NCBI RefSeq assembly: GCF_026230195.1
Contig: NZ_CP036501.1
Location: 1,116,001 to 1,180,000 of the forward strand
Reading direction: 5' to 3'
Length of the DNA: 64,000 nt
From: Candidatus Paraluminiphilus aquimaris
GTDB taxonomy: Bacteria; Pseudomonadota; Gammaproteobacteria; Pseudomonadales; Halieaceae
A program made the position numbers and the translations under genes. This document shows positions 33,262-42,380 of the stretch, one piece after another. Each line of letters opens with the position of its first letter. The first letter of the stretch is position 1. Below the pieces are notes generated by a model. The model did not search any database, had not been told where the DNA came from, and was given only the letters and a program-made list of their open reading frames with translations.

Positions 33262-34581
33262 TTGGACAACAACGTTCAACAGCCGTGGCGAGGCCAAACC
33301 ACCCTCGTTCTAGCGCTTCTTGCTGTCGCCCTCGGGTTGGGCAATGTCCTCCGTTTGCCGTTCATCATCGGTGAGCAAGGCGGTGGTGCCTTCTTGCTCG
33401 TTTACTGTGCCGTGCTTGCGATCGTGGTGGGGCCTTTGCTCATTGCAGAGTTAACACTGGGAAGTTTGGGGCGCGCATCCCCCATGGGTTCGATTCAATG
33501 GGTGGCGTCGCTTGCGGGGCGCGATACGCGTTGGCGTTGGATTGGCGCGTTGCAGGCGCTACTTGCTTTCTTGGTCGCTACGTTATTGCTGGTGCCGATT
33601 GTCGTGGGGACTGAAGCGGCCTATGCCATCTATCAGGGCCAGTGGGGCGCTGCGAGCGCCGGAGAGATCGTTAGTGCGCTGTCGGAAATTGAAACGGCAG
33701 ACCACCTCAGAATCTTAGCCCTAGTTGTTGGGGTCGTTGTCTTTATTGCGCTACCTGGGCCACAGGTTGTACTGAGTATCGTTGGCTGGATTCTCGTGCC
33801 CCTGATCCTTGGCATGCTCTACGTGGCGCTCGGCTTTGCTTTAGATGTGGGTGATTTATCGGCTGCCAATGAATGGCTTTTTAAGTTTCGTCCAGAGCAA
33901 CTCTCTCGGCAGGGCATTCTAACGGCGGCGCTCGCCGCGTTATCAACACTTGGCGCTGGGGTGGGCATCGGGCTTGTCTTTGGCAGCCGCTCGCCACAAG
34001 GGCTACCGCTCATTCGGTCTGTGGTTGCCGTTGGCATTCTCGACACCGCTATCATGCTCGTCACAGCCATCGTTATTGTGGCGGTTACCGCGGCAGTTGA
34101 TGTGGAGATGACACAGGGCTTGGCGCTACTTGTGGTATCACTGCCCTATGCCTTCGTAAATCTTCCAACGGGCGAGCTTTATGGCTTGTTGATTATGGCG
34201 TCGATCTTGTTATCAAGCCTCGCGGCGCTGATTGCCCTCATCGAACCCATGGTTGCCATATTGCGGCGCGAAATGGAAATACCCCGCTTCATTGCCATGA
34301 GCATTATTGCGCTCTTGTTGTATGGTGCGTCGTCAGTGGCGATTACCGAAGATGGCCTTCGGCAGACCATTGACGGATGGCTGGTACCACTCCTGATTCC
34401 CTGTGTGCTGGGCATTACCGCGCTCTTCACGGGCTGGCGGATTCCCAGGCCCATTTTGCGAGCTGAGAAGTATCGCGAGCCCTTCCTATTATTTTATGGC
34501 TGGTTTTTGTTACTTCGCTGGGTGGCGCCTATTTTGTGTTTCACGCTCGGTATACTCACGCTACTTAGATTGACGAATTAA
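33262..34581 (+). CDS. Sodium-dependent transporter, NSS/SNF family (439 aa)
   Basis: LeuT-like fold sodium symporter: TM1 contains ALGLGNVLRLPFIIGEQGGGAFLLVYC with the unwound GNVLRLP substrate/Na site, and the GPLLIAELTLGSLG block follows. About eleven helices, the usual number for bacterial members is eleven or twelve. The TTG start at 33262 is the first codon compatible with the N-terminus (WRGQTTLVLALLAVA). Substrate probably an amino acid or similar osmolyte (inference). It sits between smpB and ratA, divergent from smpB. Confidence 0.9.
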   Translation: MDNNVQQPWRGQTTLVLALLAVALGLGNVLRLPFIIGEQGGGAFLLVYCAVLAIVVGPLLIAELTLGSLGRASPMGSIQWVASLAGRDTRWRWIGALQALLAFLVATLLLVPIVVGTEAAYAIYQGQWGAASAGEIVSALSEIETADHLRILALVVGVVVFIALPGPQVVLSIVGWILVPLILGMLYVALGFALDVGDLSAANEWLFKFRPEQLSRQGILTAALAALSTLGAGVGIGLVFGSRSPQGLPLIRSVVAVGILDTAIMLVTAIVIVAVTAAVDVEMTQGLALLVVSLPYAFVNLPTGELYGLLIMASILLSSLAALIALIEPMVAILRREMEIPRFIAMSIIALLLYGASSVAITEDGLRQTIDGWLVPLLIPCVLGITALFTGWRIPRPILRAEKYREPFLLFYGWFLLLRWVAPILCFTLGILTLLRLTN

Positions 34582-34591
34582 TGGAGTCAGT

Positions 34592-35038
34592 TTGGCAACA
34601 ACCATAAACAAGACGGCACTCCTGCCACACTCGGCCCAGACCATGTTTGATCTTGTCGCTGACATTGCCCGCTACCCCGAGTTTTTGCCGGGTTGCTCGG
34701 GTGCACAGGTTCTTGAGCAAACAGATAATGAAGTGGTTGCGCGTCTCGATCTGACCAAAGCGGGCGTGACGCAGTCGTTTGTAACGCGCAACACGAACAC
34801 CCCACACACCTCCATTACTCTGGCACTTGAAGACGGTCCCTTTGACTCGCTAGGGGGGGAGTGGCGATTTGACGCGTTGAGCGAGGATGCCTGTCGTGTA
34901 TCGCTCGATCTGTCGTTCCAATTGCGATCCGGTCTGCTTAAGATGGCGGCCAGTCGTTTGTTCGAAAGCGTCGCCAACGATATGGTTGACGCCATGGTGT
35001 TACGTGCGAATCAACTTAAAAAAGAGAAGGCTAATTAG
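34592..35038 (+). CDS. ratA: RatA family START-domain protein (148 aa)
   Basis: Polyketide-cyclase/START-like protein (COQ10/RatA). Signature blocks: FDLVADIARYPEFLPGCSGAQV and LDLTKAGVTQSFVTRN and the C-terminal helix LFESVANDMVDAMVLRA. E. coli RatA is described as a 70S-association inhibitor; the eukaryotic relative binds ubiquinone. The TTG start at 34592 lies seven bases after an ATGGAG segment. rnfH follows after three bases. Confidence 0.92.
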   Translation: MATTINKTALLPHSAQTMFDLVADIARYPEFLPGCSGAQVLEQTDNEVVARLDLTKAGVTQSFVTRNTNTPHTSITLALEDGPFDSLGGEWRFDALSEDACRVSLDLSFQLRSGLLKMAASRLFESVANDMVDAMVLRANQLKKEKAN

Positions 35039-35041
35039 CGC

Positions 35042-35347
35042 ATGTCGGAAATGATCACCGTTGAAGTCGCCTATGCGCTGCCAGAGAAGCAGCGTATAGA
35101 GAGGTTGTCTGTGGCGACGGGGACGTCGGCGCTGCAGGCGGTTGAGCAAGCGAACCTTGGGCGTTTCTTTGATGAACTACCCGACACTTCCGCTATGAAG
35201 CTTGGGATCTTTGGGAAGGCGATTCCCCCCACACATGAGTTGCAGGATGGCGAACGAATCGAAATTTATCGTGACCTACTCATTGACCCGAAAGCGGTTA
35301 GGCGCGCCAGAGCCGAAAAAGCGAAAGCGGAACGCGCGGAGACCTAG
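35042..35347 (+). CDS. rnfH: RnfH family ubiquitin-like protein (101 aa)
   Basis: Small beta-grasp protein (VEVAYALPEKQRIERLSVATGTSALQAVEQ, LGIFGKAIPPTHELQDGERIEIYRDLLIDPKAVRR). The LIDPKAVRR block is the family hallmark. Function is unresolved; encoded with ratA. Its 3' end overlaps the convergent bamE by four bases. Confidence 0.95.
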   Translation: MSEMITVEVAYALPEKQRIERLSVATGTSALQAVEQANLGRFFDELPDTSAMKLGIFGKAIPPTHELQDGERIEIYRDLLIDPKAVRRARAEKAKAERAET

Positions 35348-35784
35348 AGCGCAGTACTTTCGTTAGCCCCTTGGTCAGGCGTTTTTTCTGAGAGTTCTTC
35401 TGATGCGTCATCGGCCGACTCAACGGGGTCAGGCTCTGGCCAGTTCTCGCCAACCAAGTCACCCTCAACGTCGACTAAGACGTCATTTTCAAAGACTACC
35501 GTCAGTCGTCTTCGCAAAAGCGTGTCATTTCCGCGACGAACGAGACGAATGTAATCCCATCGGTCGTTGTTGAACGTATCTTCAACAATTGGGGTGCCCA
35601 GTAGAAACCGAACCTGCCGGCGCGTCATCTCAGGCTTGAGCTGATCAACCATTTCTTGATCGACAATGTTTCCCTGGTCGATATTGATCAGGTAGACGCC
35701 TGGGAAGCCAATGTTATTGCAACCTGAGAGCGCCAGGGTGGGCACGAGAAGAGATAAAAGAATGATCAGACGCGTTCGGTACAC
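35344..35784 (-). CDS. bamE: Outer-membrane assembly lipoprotein BamE (about 146 aa)
   Basis: BAM-complex lipoprotein of the SmpA/OmlA fold. Lipobox LALSGC follows a short signal peptide if the GTG at 35784 is used (MYRTRLIILLSLLVPTLALSGC-like start), with AGGAAAGG upstream; ATG 35820 or 35823 give a longer leader, and the open frame reaches into fur. The core YLINIDQGNIVDQEMVDQLKPEMTRRQVRFLLGTPIVED is diagnostic. The tail after about residue 110 is acidic and Pro/Ser-rich, longer than in E. coli. Divergent from fur with overlapping upstream regions. Confidence 0.93.
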   Translation of the reverse strand: MYRTRLIILLSLLVPTLALSGCNNIGFPGVYLINIDQGNIVDQEMVDQLKPEMTRRQVRFLLGTPIVEDTFNNDRWDYIRLVRRGNDTLLRRRLTVVFENDVLVDVEGDLVGENWPEPDPVESADDASEELSEKTPDQGANESTAL

Positions 35785-35853
35785 TACGATGGCCTTTCCT
35801 GTTAAGACAACGGCTGGCATCATAACTCTATTAACCGTCCTCGAGGAAATCTT

Positions 35854-36267
35854 GTGAGTAATCAAAACGTCGACCTTAAGCGCGCCGGCCTAAAAGTTAC
35901 GCTTCCTAGGTTAAATATCCTCTCTATCTTGAGTGAATCGGCCGGTGAGGGTGCTCACTTAAGTGCGGAAGATGTATACCAGCGACTGCGTGACGCAGGA
36001 GATGACGTGGGTCTAGCAACCGTCTATCGCGTGCTGACACAGTTTGAAACCGCGGGTTTGGTGGAGCGCCACAATTTCGAATCTGGCCACTCGGTGTTCG
36101 AGCTTGCAACCGACGATCACCACGACCATATGGTCGATGTTGATAACAATGAGGTGATCGAGTTTGTCGATGAGGAGATCGAGGCACGGCAACACGCCAT
36201 TGCGGCTGAGCGTGGCTACGAGATCATCGATCACTCGCTGGTGTTATACGTCCGTAAGAAGCGATAA
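35854..36267 (+). CDS. fur: Ferric uptake regulator Fur, cysteine-free (137 aa)
   Basis: Iron-responsive repressor. GAGGAAAT precedes the GTG start at 35854. The winged-helix domain (LKVTLPRLNILSILSESA...DVGLATVYRVLTQFETAGLVERHNFESG) and the metal-binding HHDHMV segment are present, and the C-terminus HSLVLYVRKKR is typical of Pseudomonas-like Fur. The CxxC pair of E. coli Fur is absent (MVDVDNNEV), and no Cys occurs anywhere in the protein. Iron sensing therefore relies on the His/Glu/Asp sites. Adjacent bamE and recN are the usual neighbours. Confidence 0.97.
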   Translation: MSNQNVDLKRAGLKVTLPRLNILSILSESAGEGAHLSAEDVYQRLRDAGDDVGLATVYRVLTQFETAGLVERHNFESGHSVFELATDDHHDHMVDVDNNEVIEFVDEEIEARQHAIAAERGYEIIDHSLVLYVRKKR

Positions 36268-36384
36268 CAAGACGCGTCACAGAAAGAGGCGCGCTCTCGC
36301 TTGCTTTGACGCCTTGCCGTGCTTGCTCTCGCCTTACTGCTAAGGTGTTGCACTGTGAACGTGTCGCGCGATAGGGGTGAGCGG

Positions 36385-38031
36385 CTAATCTGCTGCAAGC
36401 AACTCACGGGCATTCTCACGCGTAGCTTCAGTGACCACGGCACCGCCCAACATTCGACTGAGCTCCTCCACACGTGCATCTCCAGACAGGTAGCTCAGGC
36501 TTGTGGTGACCACCTCATTACCTGCTTTACTCACCTGAATATGCCTGTGACCTTTTGCGGCAACCTGTGGCAGGTGGGTGACGCACAACACCTGAACATT
36601 ACTGGACAGTCTTCTCAGTAATTTTCCGACAACATCAGCCACGGCGCCGCCGACGCCGACATCGACTTCGTCGAAAATCATGGTCGGTGCTGTTGCCATA
36701 TCAGAGACCGCTACTTGCAGGGCCAGCGAGATGCGGGAGAGCTCGCCCCCAGACGCCACTTTGTTGAGCGGGCCGGGTTTACTGCCGGGGTTGGTAGCAA
36801 TCCAGATTTCTATTTCCTCGAGGCCGCGCGGATCGAGCTTGTCAGGTTCAATGGCTATGAAACCCACCTCTAAGGTGCAGCGCTCCATTGCGAGCTGGGC
36901 CAGAAGTTCCATTGCGCGTTCGGCTAATGCCTGGGCACCTGCAGCTCTCTTTTTGCTCAGGGCTTTTGCTGCTTTAAGCCATGCCTGCTCTCGTTCGCTT
37001 ATTTCAAGCTCTAGCTCGTCAAGTCGCTGATTTCCCTGTTCTAGCCCCTCAAGTTCGTCGCTCAGAACCGTGAGATGACTAGCGAGTGCCTCCGCCTTAA
37101 TTCGATGCTTTCTCGCAAGCGTGTAGGCAGCGTCGAGGCGCTTCTCGACTTCTTGAAGTTTCTGCGGGTCGAGCTCGATTCGGTCAAGGTAGCGCCGTAA
37201 CTCTGAGGCGGCTTCCTCAAGTTGTATCTGTGAGGACGCGACCATTTCACGGCTCTCGTCGATTTTTGCCCCTAAACGCTCGTCGCTGAGTGCCGTAACG
37301 GAGGAGCGTAACTGATCGCCCAGTTGAGCACAGTGCTCGGACACCTCATGAACGGTCTCTCTAATCCAGTTGGCATTGCTAAGCAGCGTCTGCTCTGACT
37401 CCAGAGACTCGAGCTCACCTTCGGCGAAGTTCAGTTCGAGAAGCTCCTCGATCTGATAATTGAGAAGGTCTCTTCGCTCTTCAAGCTCTTTGCTAGAGGA
37501 TGCCAAGGCGATGAGCTCTTGCTTGAGTGCGCGGATGGCCTCGGCCTCGGCGGCGACGCCGCTTGCTTCCTCGCCTATTTCGGAAAATTCATCGAGTAAT
37601 TCACGTTGGACGGCACGACGCAGCAGCGATTGATGCGCGTGTTGACTGTGAATGTCTACGAGAAGCTCACCGAGCTCAGAGCACTGTGCGAGCGTTGCGG
37701 GCGAGCCGTTTATGAAGGCCCGGGATCTGCCGTCTGACGTAACGGTGCGGCGAATGAGGCACTCATGACCTTCAAGCAAAGCCGCTCGCTCGAGCCACGC
37801 TTGGGCTAGGGGTAAATGCTCGACCGAGAACAAGGCTGATATTTCTGCTCGGTCTGCCCCAGCTCGAACAGCGCGAGCGTCGGCACGGTCGCCAATGCAC
37901 AAGCCCAGCGCGTCCAACATGATCGACTTGCCAGCGCCTGTCTCGCCCGTCACGCACGTCATACCATCGTGCAACTCAATATCGAGTCGCTGCACAATGG
38001 CGTAGTCGCGTATGGAAAGGTCAGTAAGCAT
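36385..38031 (-). CDS. recN: DNA repair protein RecN (548 aa)
   Basis: SMC-like ATPase for double-strand break repair. Walker A GETGAGKSIMLDALGLCIG near the N-terminus, long coiled coils (about 150-340), and C-terminal signature ASGGELSRISLALQVAVS with Walker B PTMIFDEVDVGVGG. No clear LexA box was seen upstream by eye. Divergent from hrcA. Confidence 0.97.
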   Translation of the reverse strand: MLTDLSIRDYAIVQRLDIELHDGMTCVTGETGAGKSIMLDALGLCIGDRADARAVRAGADRAEISALFSVEHLPLAQAWLERAALLEGHECLIRRTVTSDGRSRAFINGSPATLAQCSELGELLVDIHSQHAHQSLLRRAVQRELLDEFSEIGEEASGVAAEAEAIRALKQELIALASSSKELEERRDLLNYQIEELLELNFAEGELESLESEQTLLSNANWIRETVHEVSEHCAQLGDQLRSSVTALSDERLGAKIDESREMVASSQIQLEEAASELRRYLDRIELDPQKLQEVEKRLDAAYTLARKHRIKAEALASHLTVLSDELEGLEQGNQRLDELELEISEREQAWLKAAKALSKKRAAGAQALAERAMELLAQLAMERCTLEVGFIAIEPDKLDPRGLEEIEIWIATNPGSKPGPLNKVASGGELSRISLALQVAVSDMATAPTMIFDEVDVGVGGAVADVVGKLLRRLSSNVQVLCVTHLPQVAAKGHRHIQVSKAGNEVVTTSLSYLSGDARVEELSRMLGGAVVTEATRENARELLAAD

Positions 38032-38211
38032 AGGCTGTCAGTGTTTTTTGGGCGTAAGCCCGCGTCGTCAATAACCAGCGTTTTTATTTAATAGTGACGT
38101 TATAGCCCAGCCGCAGAAATTTCGGAACAGCAAGTGAAGCAAACCTGCAGATCCTATTCGTTCTTTTCGAGTCAGGTTCGGTGTGCTAAAACCCATGGAG
38201 GAGAATAAAAC

Positions 38212-39246
38212 ATGGCATTTGAAGGTTTATCACCACGAGCAGAGTCCTTACTACGGACGCTCGTCGATATGCATATCCGCGAGGGACAGCCGGTAGGCTC
38301 CAAAGCGCTGCACGTCGAAAGTGGTATGTCGGTTAGCCCGGCAACGATAAGAAATGTCATGTCAGACCTTGAGGATCGCGGGTTCTTGTTGTCGCCGCAC
38401 ACCTCTGCAGGAAGAATCCCTACTGCGCAGGGATACCGGCTGTTCGTCGACAGTCTTCTGCAAATGAGCCCCATTGATGAAAACGCCATTCAAGCGCTCA
38501 AGAGTGAATTAAACCCCTCTCGCCCATCATCGGAGCTGATTGCTTCTGCCTCCAACCTCCTGACCCAAGTGACTTCTCAGGCGGGAATTGTGACCGTTCC
38601 AAAACAAAAGGCATCACAGCTTCGTCAAATTGAATTCCTGCCGCTTTCGGATTCTCGTGTGCTCGTCATTTTGGTCGTGAACGAAAAGGAAGTGCAGAAC
38701 CGTGTCATTGAGTTGTCGAAGCCACTGTCGGAGGAGCAGCTTCGCTCGGCTGCCGATCGGATAAACAGGCGTTACGCGGGCAACGATTTAGCCAGTGTGA
38801 AACAGTTGCTCGTCGCTGAGATGGCAGAGGCGCGCTCGCGCATCGATGAGCATCTTGAGGCCGCATTGCAGTTGGCCAAGGACGCGATGGATGTAGAGGA
38901 CGCAAAAGATGAGTATGTCGTCGCGGGTGAGCGCCGATTGCTTCAGCAGGCGTCCGCTGGTGATATGGATAAGCTGCGCGAGCTCTTCGATGCCTTTGAG
39001 CGCAAGCGCGACCTACTCGAACTTTTAGATCGGTGCTCCCGCGCTGACGGTGTTCAGATCTTTATTGGTGAAGAGGCGGGCTACGAGGTGCTGGGCGACT
39101 ACAGCGTGATCACGGCGCCCTACGCACAGGGCACGCAGCCCGTAGGCGTGCTGGGTGTCATTGGGCCAACGCGCATGGCTTACGAGCGCGTCATCCCACT
39201 CGTCGACATTACCGCCCGACTTCTTACCGCCGCACTGTCGCGTTGA
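38212..39246 (+). CDS. hrcA: Heat-inducible transcription repressor HrcA (344 aa)
   Basis: GGAGGA precedes the ATG. N-terminal winged helix (RAESLLRTLVDMHIREGQPVGSKAL...SPATIRNVMSDLEDRGFLLSPHTSAGRIPTAQGYRLFVD) and C-terminal IGEEAGYEVLGDYSVITAPY are family hallmarks. HrcA represses heat-shock genes through CIRCE operators; only a half-like GTGTGCTAA (upstream of its own gene) is seen, and grpE and dnaK instead have sigma-32 promoters. A terminator-like hairpin follows. Confidence 0.96.
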   Translation: MAFEGLSPRAESLLRTLVDMHIREGQPVGSKALHVESGMSVSPATIRNVMSDLEDRGFLLSPHTSAGRIPTAQGYRLFVDSLLQMSPIDENAIQALKSELNPSRPSSELIASASNLLTQVTSQAGIVTVPKQKASQLRQIEFLPLSDSRVLVILVVNEKEVQNRVIELSKPLSEEQLRSAADRINRRYAGNDLASVKQLLVAEMAEARSRIDEHLEAALQLAKDAMDVEDAKDEYVVAGERRLLQQASAGDMDKLRELFDAFERKRDLLELLDRCSRADGVQIFIGEEAGYEVLGDYSVITAPYAQGTQPVGVLGVIGPTRMAYERVIPLVDITARLLTAALSR

Positions 39247-39332
39247 GCGCGCGGGCCTTGGCTGCGGCAGTGCGAATGCGCTAGCGAGCTCGAGCCGAGC
39301 TTAGCTATTTGTCTCCCCCAGGCTTTTGAATG

Positions 39333-39369
39333 ACACGTGGCAAGCACGCCGTTACCGTGACGTGTTTTT
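39333..39369 (+). terminator. Probable terminator after hrcA
   Basis: ACACGT (39333-39338) and ACGTGT (39360-39365) form the outer stem with CACG/CGTG inside, followed by TTTTT. The remaining 39247-39568 sequence shows no gene. Confidence 0.5.
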
Positions 39370-39568
39370 CCTAGGCCGGGGTGGCGAATCCGCCGCTCCG
39401 CTTGTTTGTTTTCTCAACCTTTTTTCGCCGGCTATGCGCGTGCGCTTAGCCCCTCGCTCAGAAGCCTGCAGCAGTTGTTTTTAGAGCGGTTTTTCGTCGA
39501 TCACGATCTCTGACTGCGTTGTCCTTGGACTCAAAATGTAAATATCCCCAAAAGTTGAGGGTTTTTAC

Positions 39569-39597
39569 CTTGAAAACTTAATTCAACGCCCCATTTA
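39569..39597 (+). promoter_or_regulatory. Sigma-32 promoter of grpE
   Basis: CTTGAAA (39569-39575), 13-base spacer, CCCCATTTA (39589-39597) matches the heat-shock consensus CTTGAAA-N(11-16)-CCCCATNT. It lies about 38 bases before the grpE start. Confidence 0.85.
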
Positions 39598-39634
39598 CCC
39601 CGTATTGAGAGAATTCACTAGCAGGAGACGTTGC

Positions 39635-40204
39635 ATGTCGAGCGAGAACAACGACATTCAAGACAACAAGGAAGAGATGGAATCCCAGGCGGAGGTCGAG
39701 TCGGCTGAGGTTGATACGGCCGATGTTGAGATCGACGAGCTGTCGGAGGTAGAGGCGCTTCAAGAGGAAGTGGCTATGGCCAAAGATGCTGTCCTCAGAG
39801 CACAGGCTGATGCCATCAACGCCCAGCGTCGAGCAGAGATGGAAGTTGAGAAAGCGCGCAAGTTTGCGCTCGAGCGATTCGCGCAAGATTTGCTTCCCGT
39901 CGTCGACAACCTCGAGCGGGCTCTTGAGGCCTCATCGGGCTCAGAGGGTGACGATCTTTCTGCGGTTGTTGAAGGTGTTGAGCTGACGCTGAAGAGTTTG
40001 GTTGATGTGCTGTCGAAAAATGGCATAACCCCGGTCGATCCACACGGGGAGCCCTTTGATCCGCAAGTTGCGCAAGCTATGAGCATGATCGAAAACCCAG
40101 ACGTTGAACCGAATACGGTTATCGCCGTGATGCAAAAAGGTTACCTGCTCAAAGACCGGCTTTTACGGCCTGCCATGGTCATGGTGTCAAAGGCTGCCTC
40201 GTAG
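39635..40204 (+). CDS. grpE: Nucleotide exchange factor GrpE (189 aa)
   Basis: ATG 39635 follows AGGAGA; the frame extends upstream to 39605 without a ribosome site. An acidic N-terminal arm and long helix (VEALQEEVAMAKDAVLRAQADAINAQRRAEMEVEKARKFALERFAQDLLPVVDNLERAL) precede the beta-domain with MIENPDVEPNTVIAVMQKGYLLKDRLLRPAMV. It releases ADP from DnaK. Transcribed from the sigma-32 promoter at 39569. Confidence 0.97.
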   Translation: MSSENNDIQDNKEEMESQAEVESAEVDTADVEIDELSEVEALQEEVAMAKDAVLRAQADAINAQRRAEMEVEKARKFALERFAQDLLPVVDNLERALEASSGSEGDDLSAVVEGVELTLKSLVDVLSKNGITPVDPHGEPFDPQVAQAMSMIENPDVEPNTVIAVMQKGYLLKDRLLRPAMVMVSKAAS

Positions 40205-40255
40205 GGTGTGACTGACAGCACGACAACAATTTTTTAACGCTTTTTGACGGGCGCG

Positions 40256-40284
40256 CTTGAAAAACGAAGAGCAAGACCCATCTA
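40256..40284 (+). promoter_or_regulatory. Sigma-32 promoter of dnaK
   Basis: CTTGAAA (40256-40262), 14-base spacer, CCCATCTA (40277-40284) fits the heat-shock consensus. It lies 48 bases before dnaK. A CCGGG/CCCGG hairpin (40303-40316) sits in the leader just before the ribosome site. Confidence 0.82.
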
Positions 40285-40331
40285 GAGAGACAAGATGAAA
40301 CGCCGGGTGTGCCCGGTTGTAGGAGAGAGAA

Positions 40332-42260
40332 ATGGGAAAGATTATCGGTATTGACCTCGGGACCACCAATAGCTGTGTGTCGGTTCTTGAGAGTGGCAAG
40401 CCTCGCGTTATTGAGAATGCTGAAGGCGGCCGCACCACACCTTCCATTGTGGCGTACGCGGACGACAGCGAAGTCCTCGTTGGTCAGTCAGCCAAGCGTC
40501 AGGCAGTTACCAACCCAACGAATACGTTGTTTGCGGTGAAGCGCCTGATCGGTCGAAGATTTGAAGACAAGGTTGTTCAAAAGGACATCTCCATGGTGCC
40601 TTACAACATTGTTAAAGCCGACAATGGAGATGCTTGGGTTGAAGCGAAGGGCGAGAAGATGGCGCCACCGCAGGTCTCCGCTGAAGTGCTTCGTAAGATG
40701 AAGAAGACGGCGGAAGAGTACCTCGGCGAGTCAGTAACTGAAGCCGTGATCACAGTACCCGCCTATTTCAACGACTCGCAGCGTCAAGCGACGAAAGACG
40801 CTGGCCGTATCGCGGGACTCGAAGTAAAGCGAATCATTAACGAGCCAACAGCGGCGGCACTTGCCTACGGCATGGACAAAGCGCAGGGCGATCGTACGGT
40901 TGCGGTCTACGATCTTGGCGGCGGCACCTTCGATATCTCCATCATCGAGATTGCGGAAGTTGACGGTGAGCATCAGTTCGAAGTACTTGCGACGAACGGT
41001 GATACCTTCCTAGGCGGTGAGGATTTCGACCTGCGCCTGATCGAGTTCTTAGCCGATGAGTTCAAAAACGAGAACGGCATCGACCTGCACAACGACCCTC
41101 TTGCGCTGCAGCGCCTGAAGGAGGCGGCCGAGAAAGCGAAGATTGAGCTGTCGAGCTCGCAGCAAACAGAAGTGAATCTGCCCTACATCACAGCGGATGC
41201 AACCGGTCCTAAGCACCTTGTGGTGAAGCTGACACGTGCCAAGCTTGAGTCTTTGGTGGGCGAGCTTGTTTCGCGCTCTCTTGAGCCCTTGAAGGTTGCG
41301 CTCACAGACTCGGGTCTCTCAGCAAGTGAGATTGACGATGTCATTTTGGTTGGCGGTCAGACACGTATGCCGCTGGTCCAGCAGACGGTAGCGGATTTCT
41401 TTTCAAAAGAGCCTCGCAAAGATGTAAACCCTGATGAAGCGGTCGCCATGGGTGCATCGATTCAAGGTGCGGTCCTTGCGGGTGATGTAAAAGATGTTCT
41501 GTTGCTTGACGTGACACCGCTCACGTTGGGTATTGAGACTATGGGCGGTGTTGCAACACCCCTCATCGAGAAGAACACAACCATTCCGACCAAGAAGTCG
41601 CAGGTGTTCTCTACAGCAGATGACAACCAGACTGCAGTGACTATTCACGTGGTTCAAGGTGAGCGAAAGCAAGCGGCATCGAACAAGTCATTGGGTCGTT
41701 TTGACCTCGCCGATATCCCGCCGGCGCCACGCGGTATGCCGCAAATCGAAGTGACGTTTGACCTTGATGCAAACGGCATTCTGAACGTGTCTGCGAAGGA
41801 CAAGGCTACAGGCAAAGAGCAGTCAATTCGTATCACGGCGTCTGGTGGCCTCTCGGAGGACGACATCGAGCAAATGGTTGCTGATGCAGAGGCAAACGCC
41901 GAAGCTGACAAGAAGTTCGAAGAGTTGGTTACGGCCCGCAACGCGGCAGACGGCATGATCAACGCGGCGAAGAAAACGCTTGAAGAAGCCGGTGAGCACG
42001 CAACCGATGATGAGCGTTCATCAATCGAAGCGGCAATCAGTGAAGCGGAAGAAGCACTCAAGAGTGATGACAAAGACACTATTGAGGCTGCAACCACGAA
42101 GCTTACTGAAGCGACAAGTGGTGTTGCTCAAAAGATGTATGCCGCTCAAGCAGAAGCAGGTGAAGCACCTTCAGAGCAAGCAGCGCCCGAGGACGATGTC
42201 GTTGACGGCGATGTCGTTGATGCAGAGTTCGAAGAGGTTCGTGAAGACGACAAGCGTTAA
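40332..42260 (+). CDS. dnaK: Chaperone DnaK (642 aa)
   Basis: Hsp70. N-terminal [15 protein letters not shown], adenosine block [15 protein letters not shown] and [12 protein letters not shown], substrate domain [15 protein letters not shown], and acidic lid ending [15 protein letters not shown] with the EEVD-like tail. AGGAGAGAG precedes the ATG. Followed by a terminator hairpin before dnaJ. Confidence 0.99.
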   Translation: MGKIIGIDLGTTNSCVSVLESGKPRVIENAEGGRTTPSIVAYADDSEVLVGQSAKRQAVTNPTNTLFAVKRLIGRRFEDKVVQKDISMVPYNIVKADNGDAWVEAKGEKMAPPQVSAEVLRKMKKTAEEYLGESVTEAVITVPAYFNDSQRQATKDAGRIAGLEVKRIINEPTAAALAYGMDKAQGDRTVAVYDLGGGTFDISIIEIAEVDGEHQFEVLATNGDTFLGGEDFDLRLIEFLADEFKNENGIDLHNDPLALQRLKEAAEKAKIELSSSQQTEVNLPYITADATGPKHLVVKLTRAKLESLVGELVSRSLEPLKVALTDSGLSASEIDDVILVGGQTRMPLVQQTVADFFSKEPRKDVNPDEAVAMGASIQGAVLAGDVKDVLLLDVTPLTLGIETMGGVATPLIEKNTTIPTKKSQVFSTADDNQTAVTIHVVQGERKQAASNKSLGRFDLADIPPAPRGMPQIEVTFDLDANGILNVSAKDKATGKEQSIRITASGGLSEDDIEQMVADAEANAEADKKFEELVTARNAADGMINAAKKTLEEAGEHATDDERSSIEAAISEAEEALKSDDKDTIEAATTKLTEATSGVAQKMYAAQAEAGEAPSEQAAPEDDVVDGDVVDAEFEEVREDDKR

Positions 42261-42307
42261 TTTTTGCGGTCTTGAACCGCTTAGGTTTGTGACACGTTAA
42301 ACGCTGT

Positions 42308-42344
42308 ACGGGTTCTGGCTATGGGTCGGAATCCGTTTTTTTTT
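42308..42344 (+). terminator. Intrinsic terminator between dnaK and dnaJ
   Basis: ACGGGTTC (42308-42315) and GAATCCGT (42329-42336) pair with one G-U, loop 13 bases, followed by nine T (42336-42344). A smaller hairpin GCGGT/ACCGC (42266-42280) lies right after the dnaK stop. Partial readthrough would lower dnaJ relative to dnaK. Confidence 0.8.
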
Positions 42345-42380
42345 AAGTAGGCCGCTCATGTTCGAGTGGCGGGAATGACT

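Noticed and set aside
38032-38211. LexA box upstream of recN
   Set aside because: No CTGT-N8-ACAG pattern found by eye in the region.
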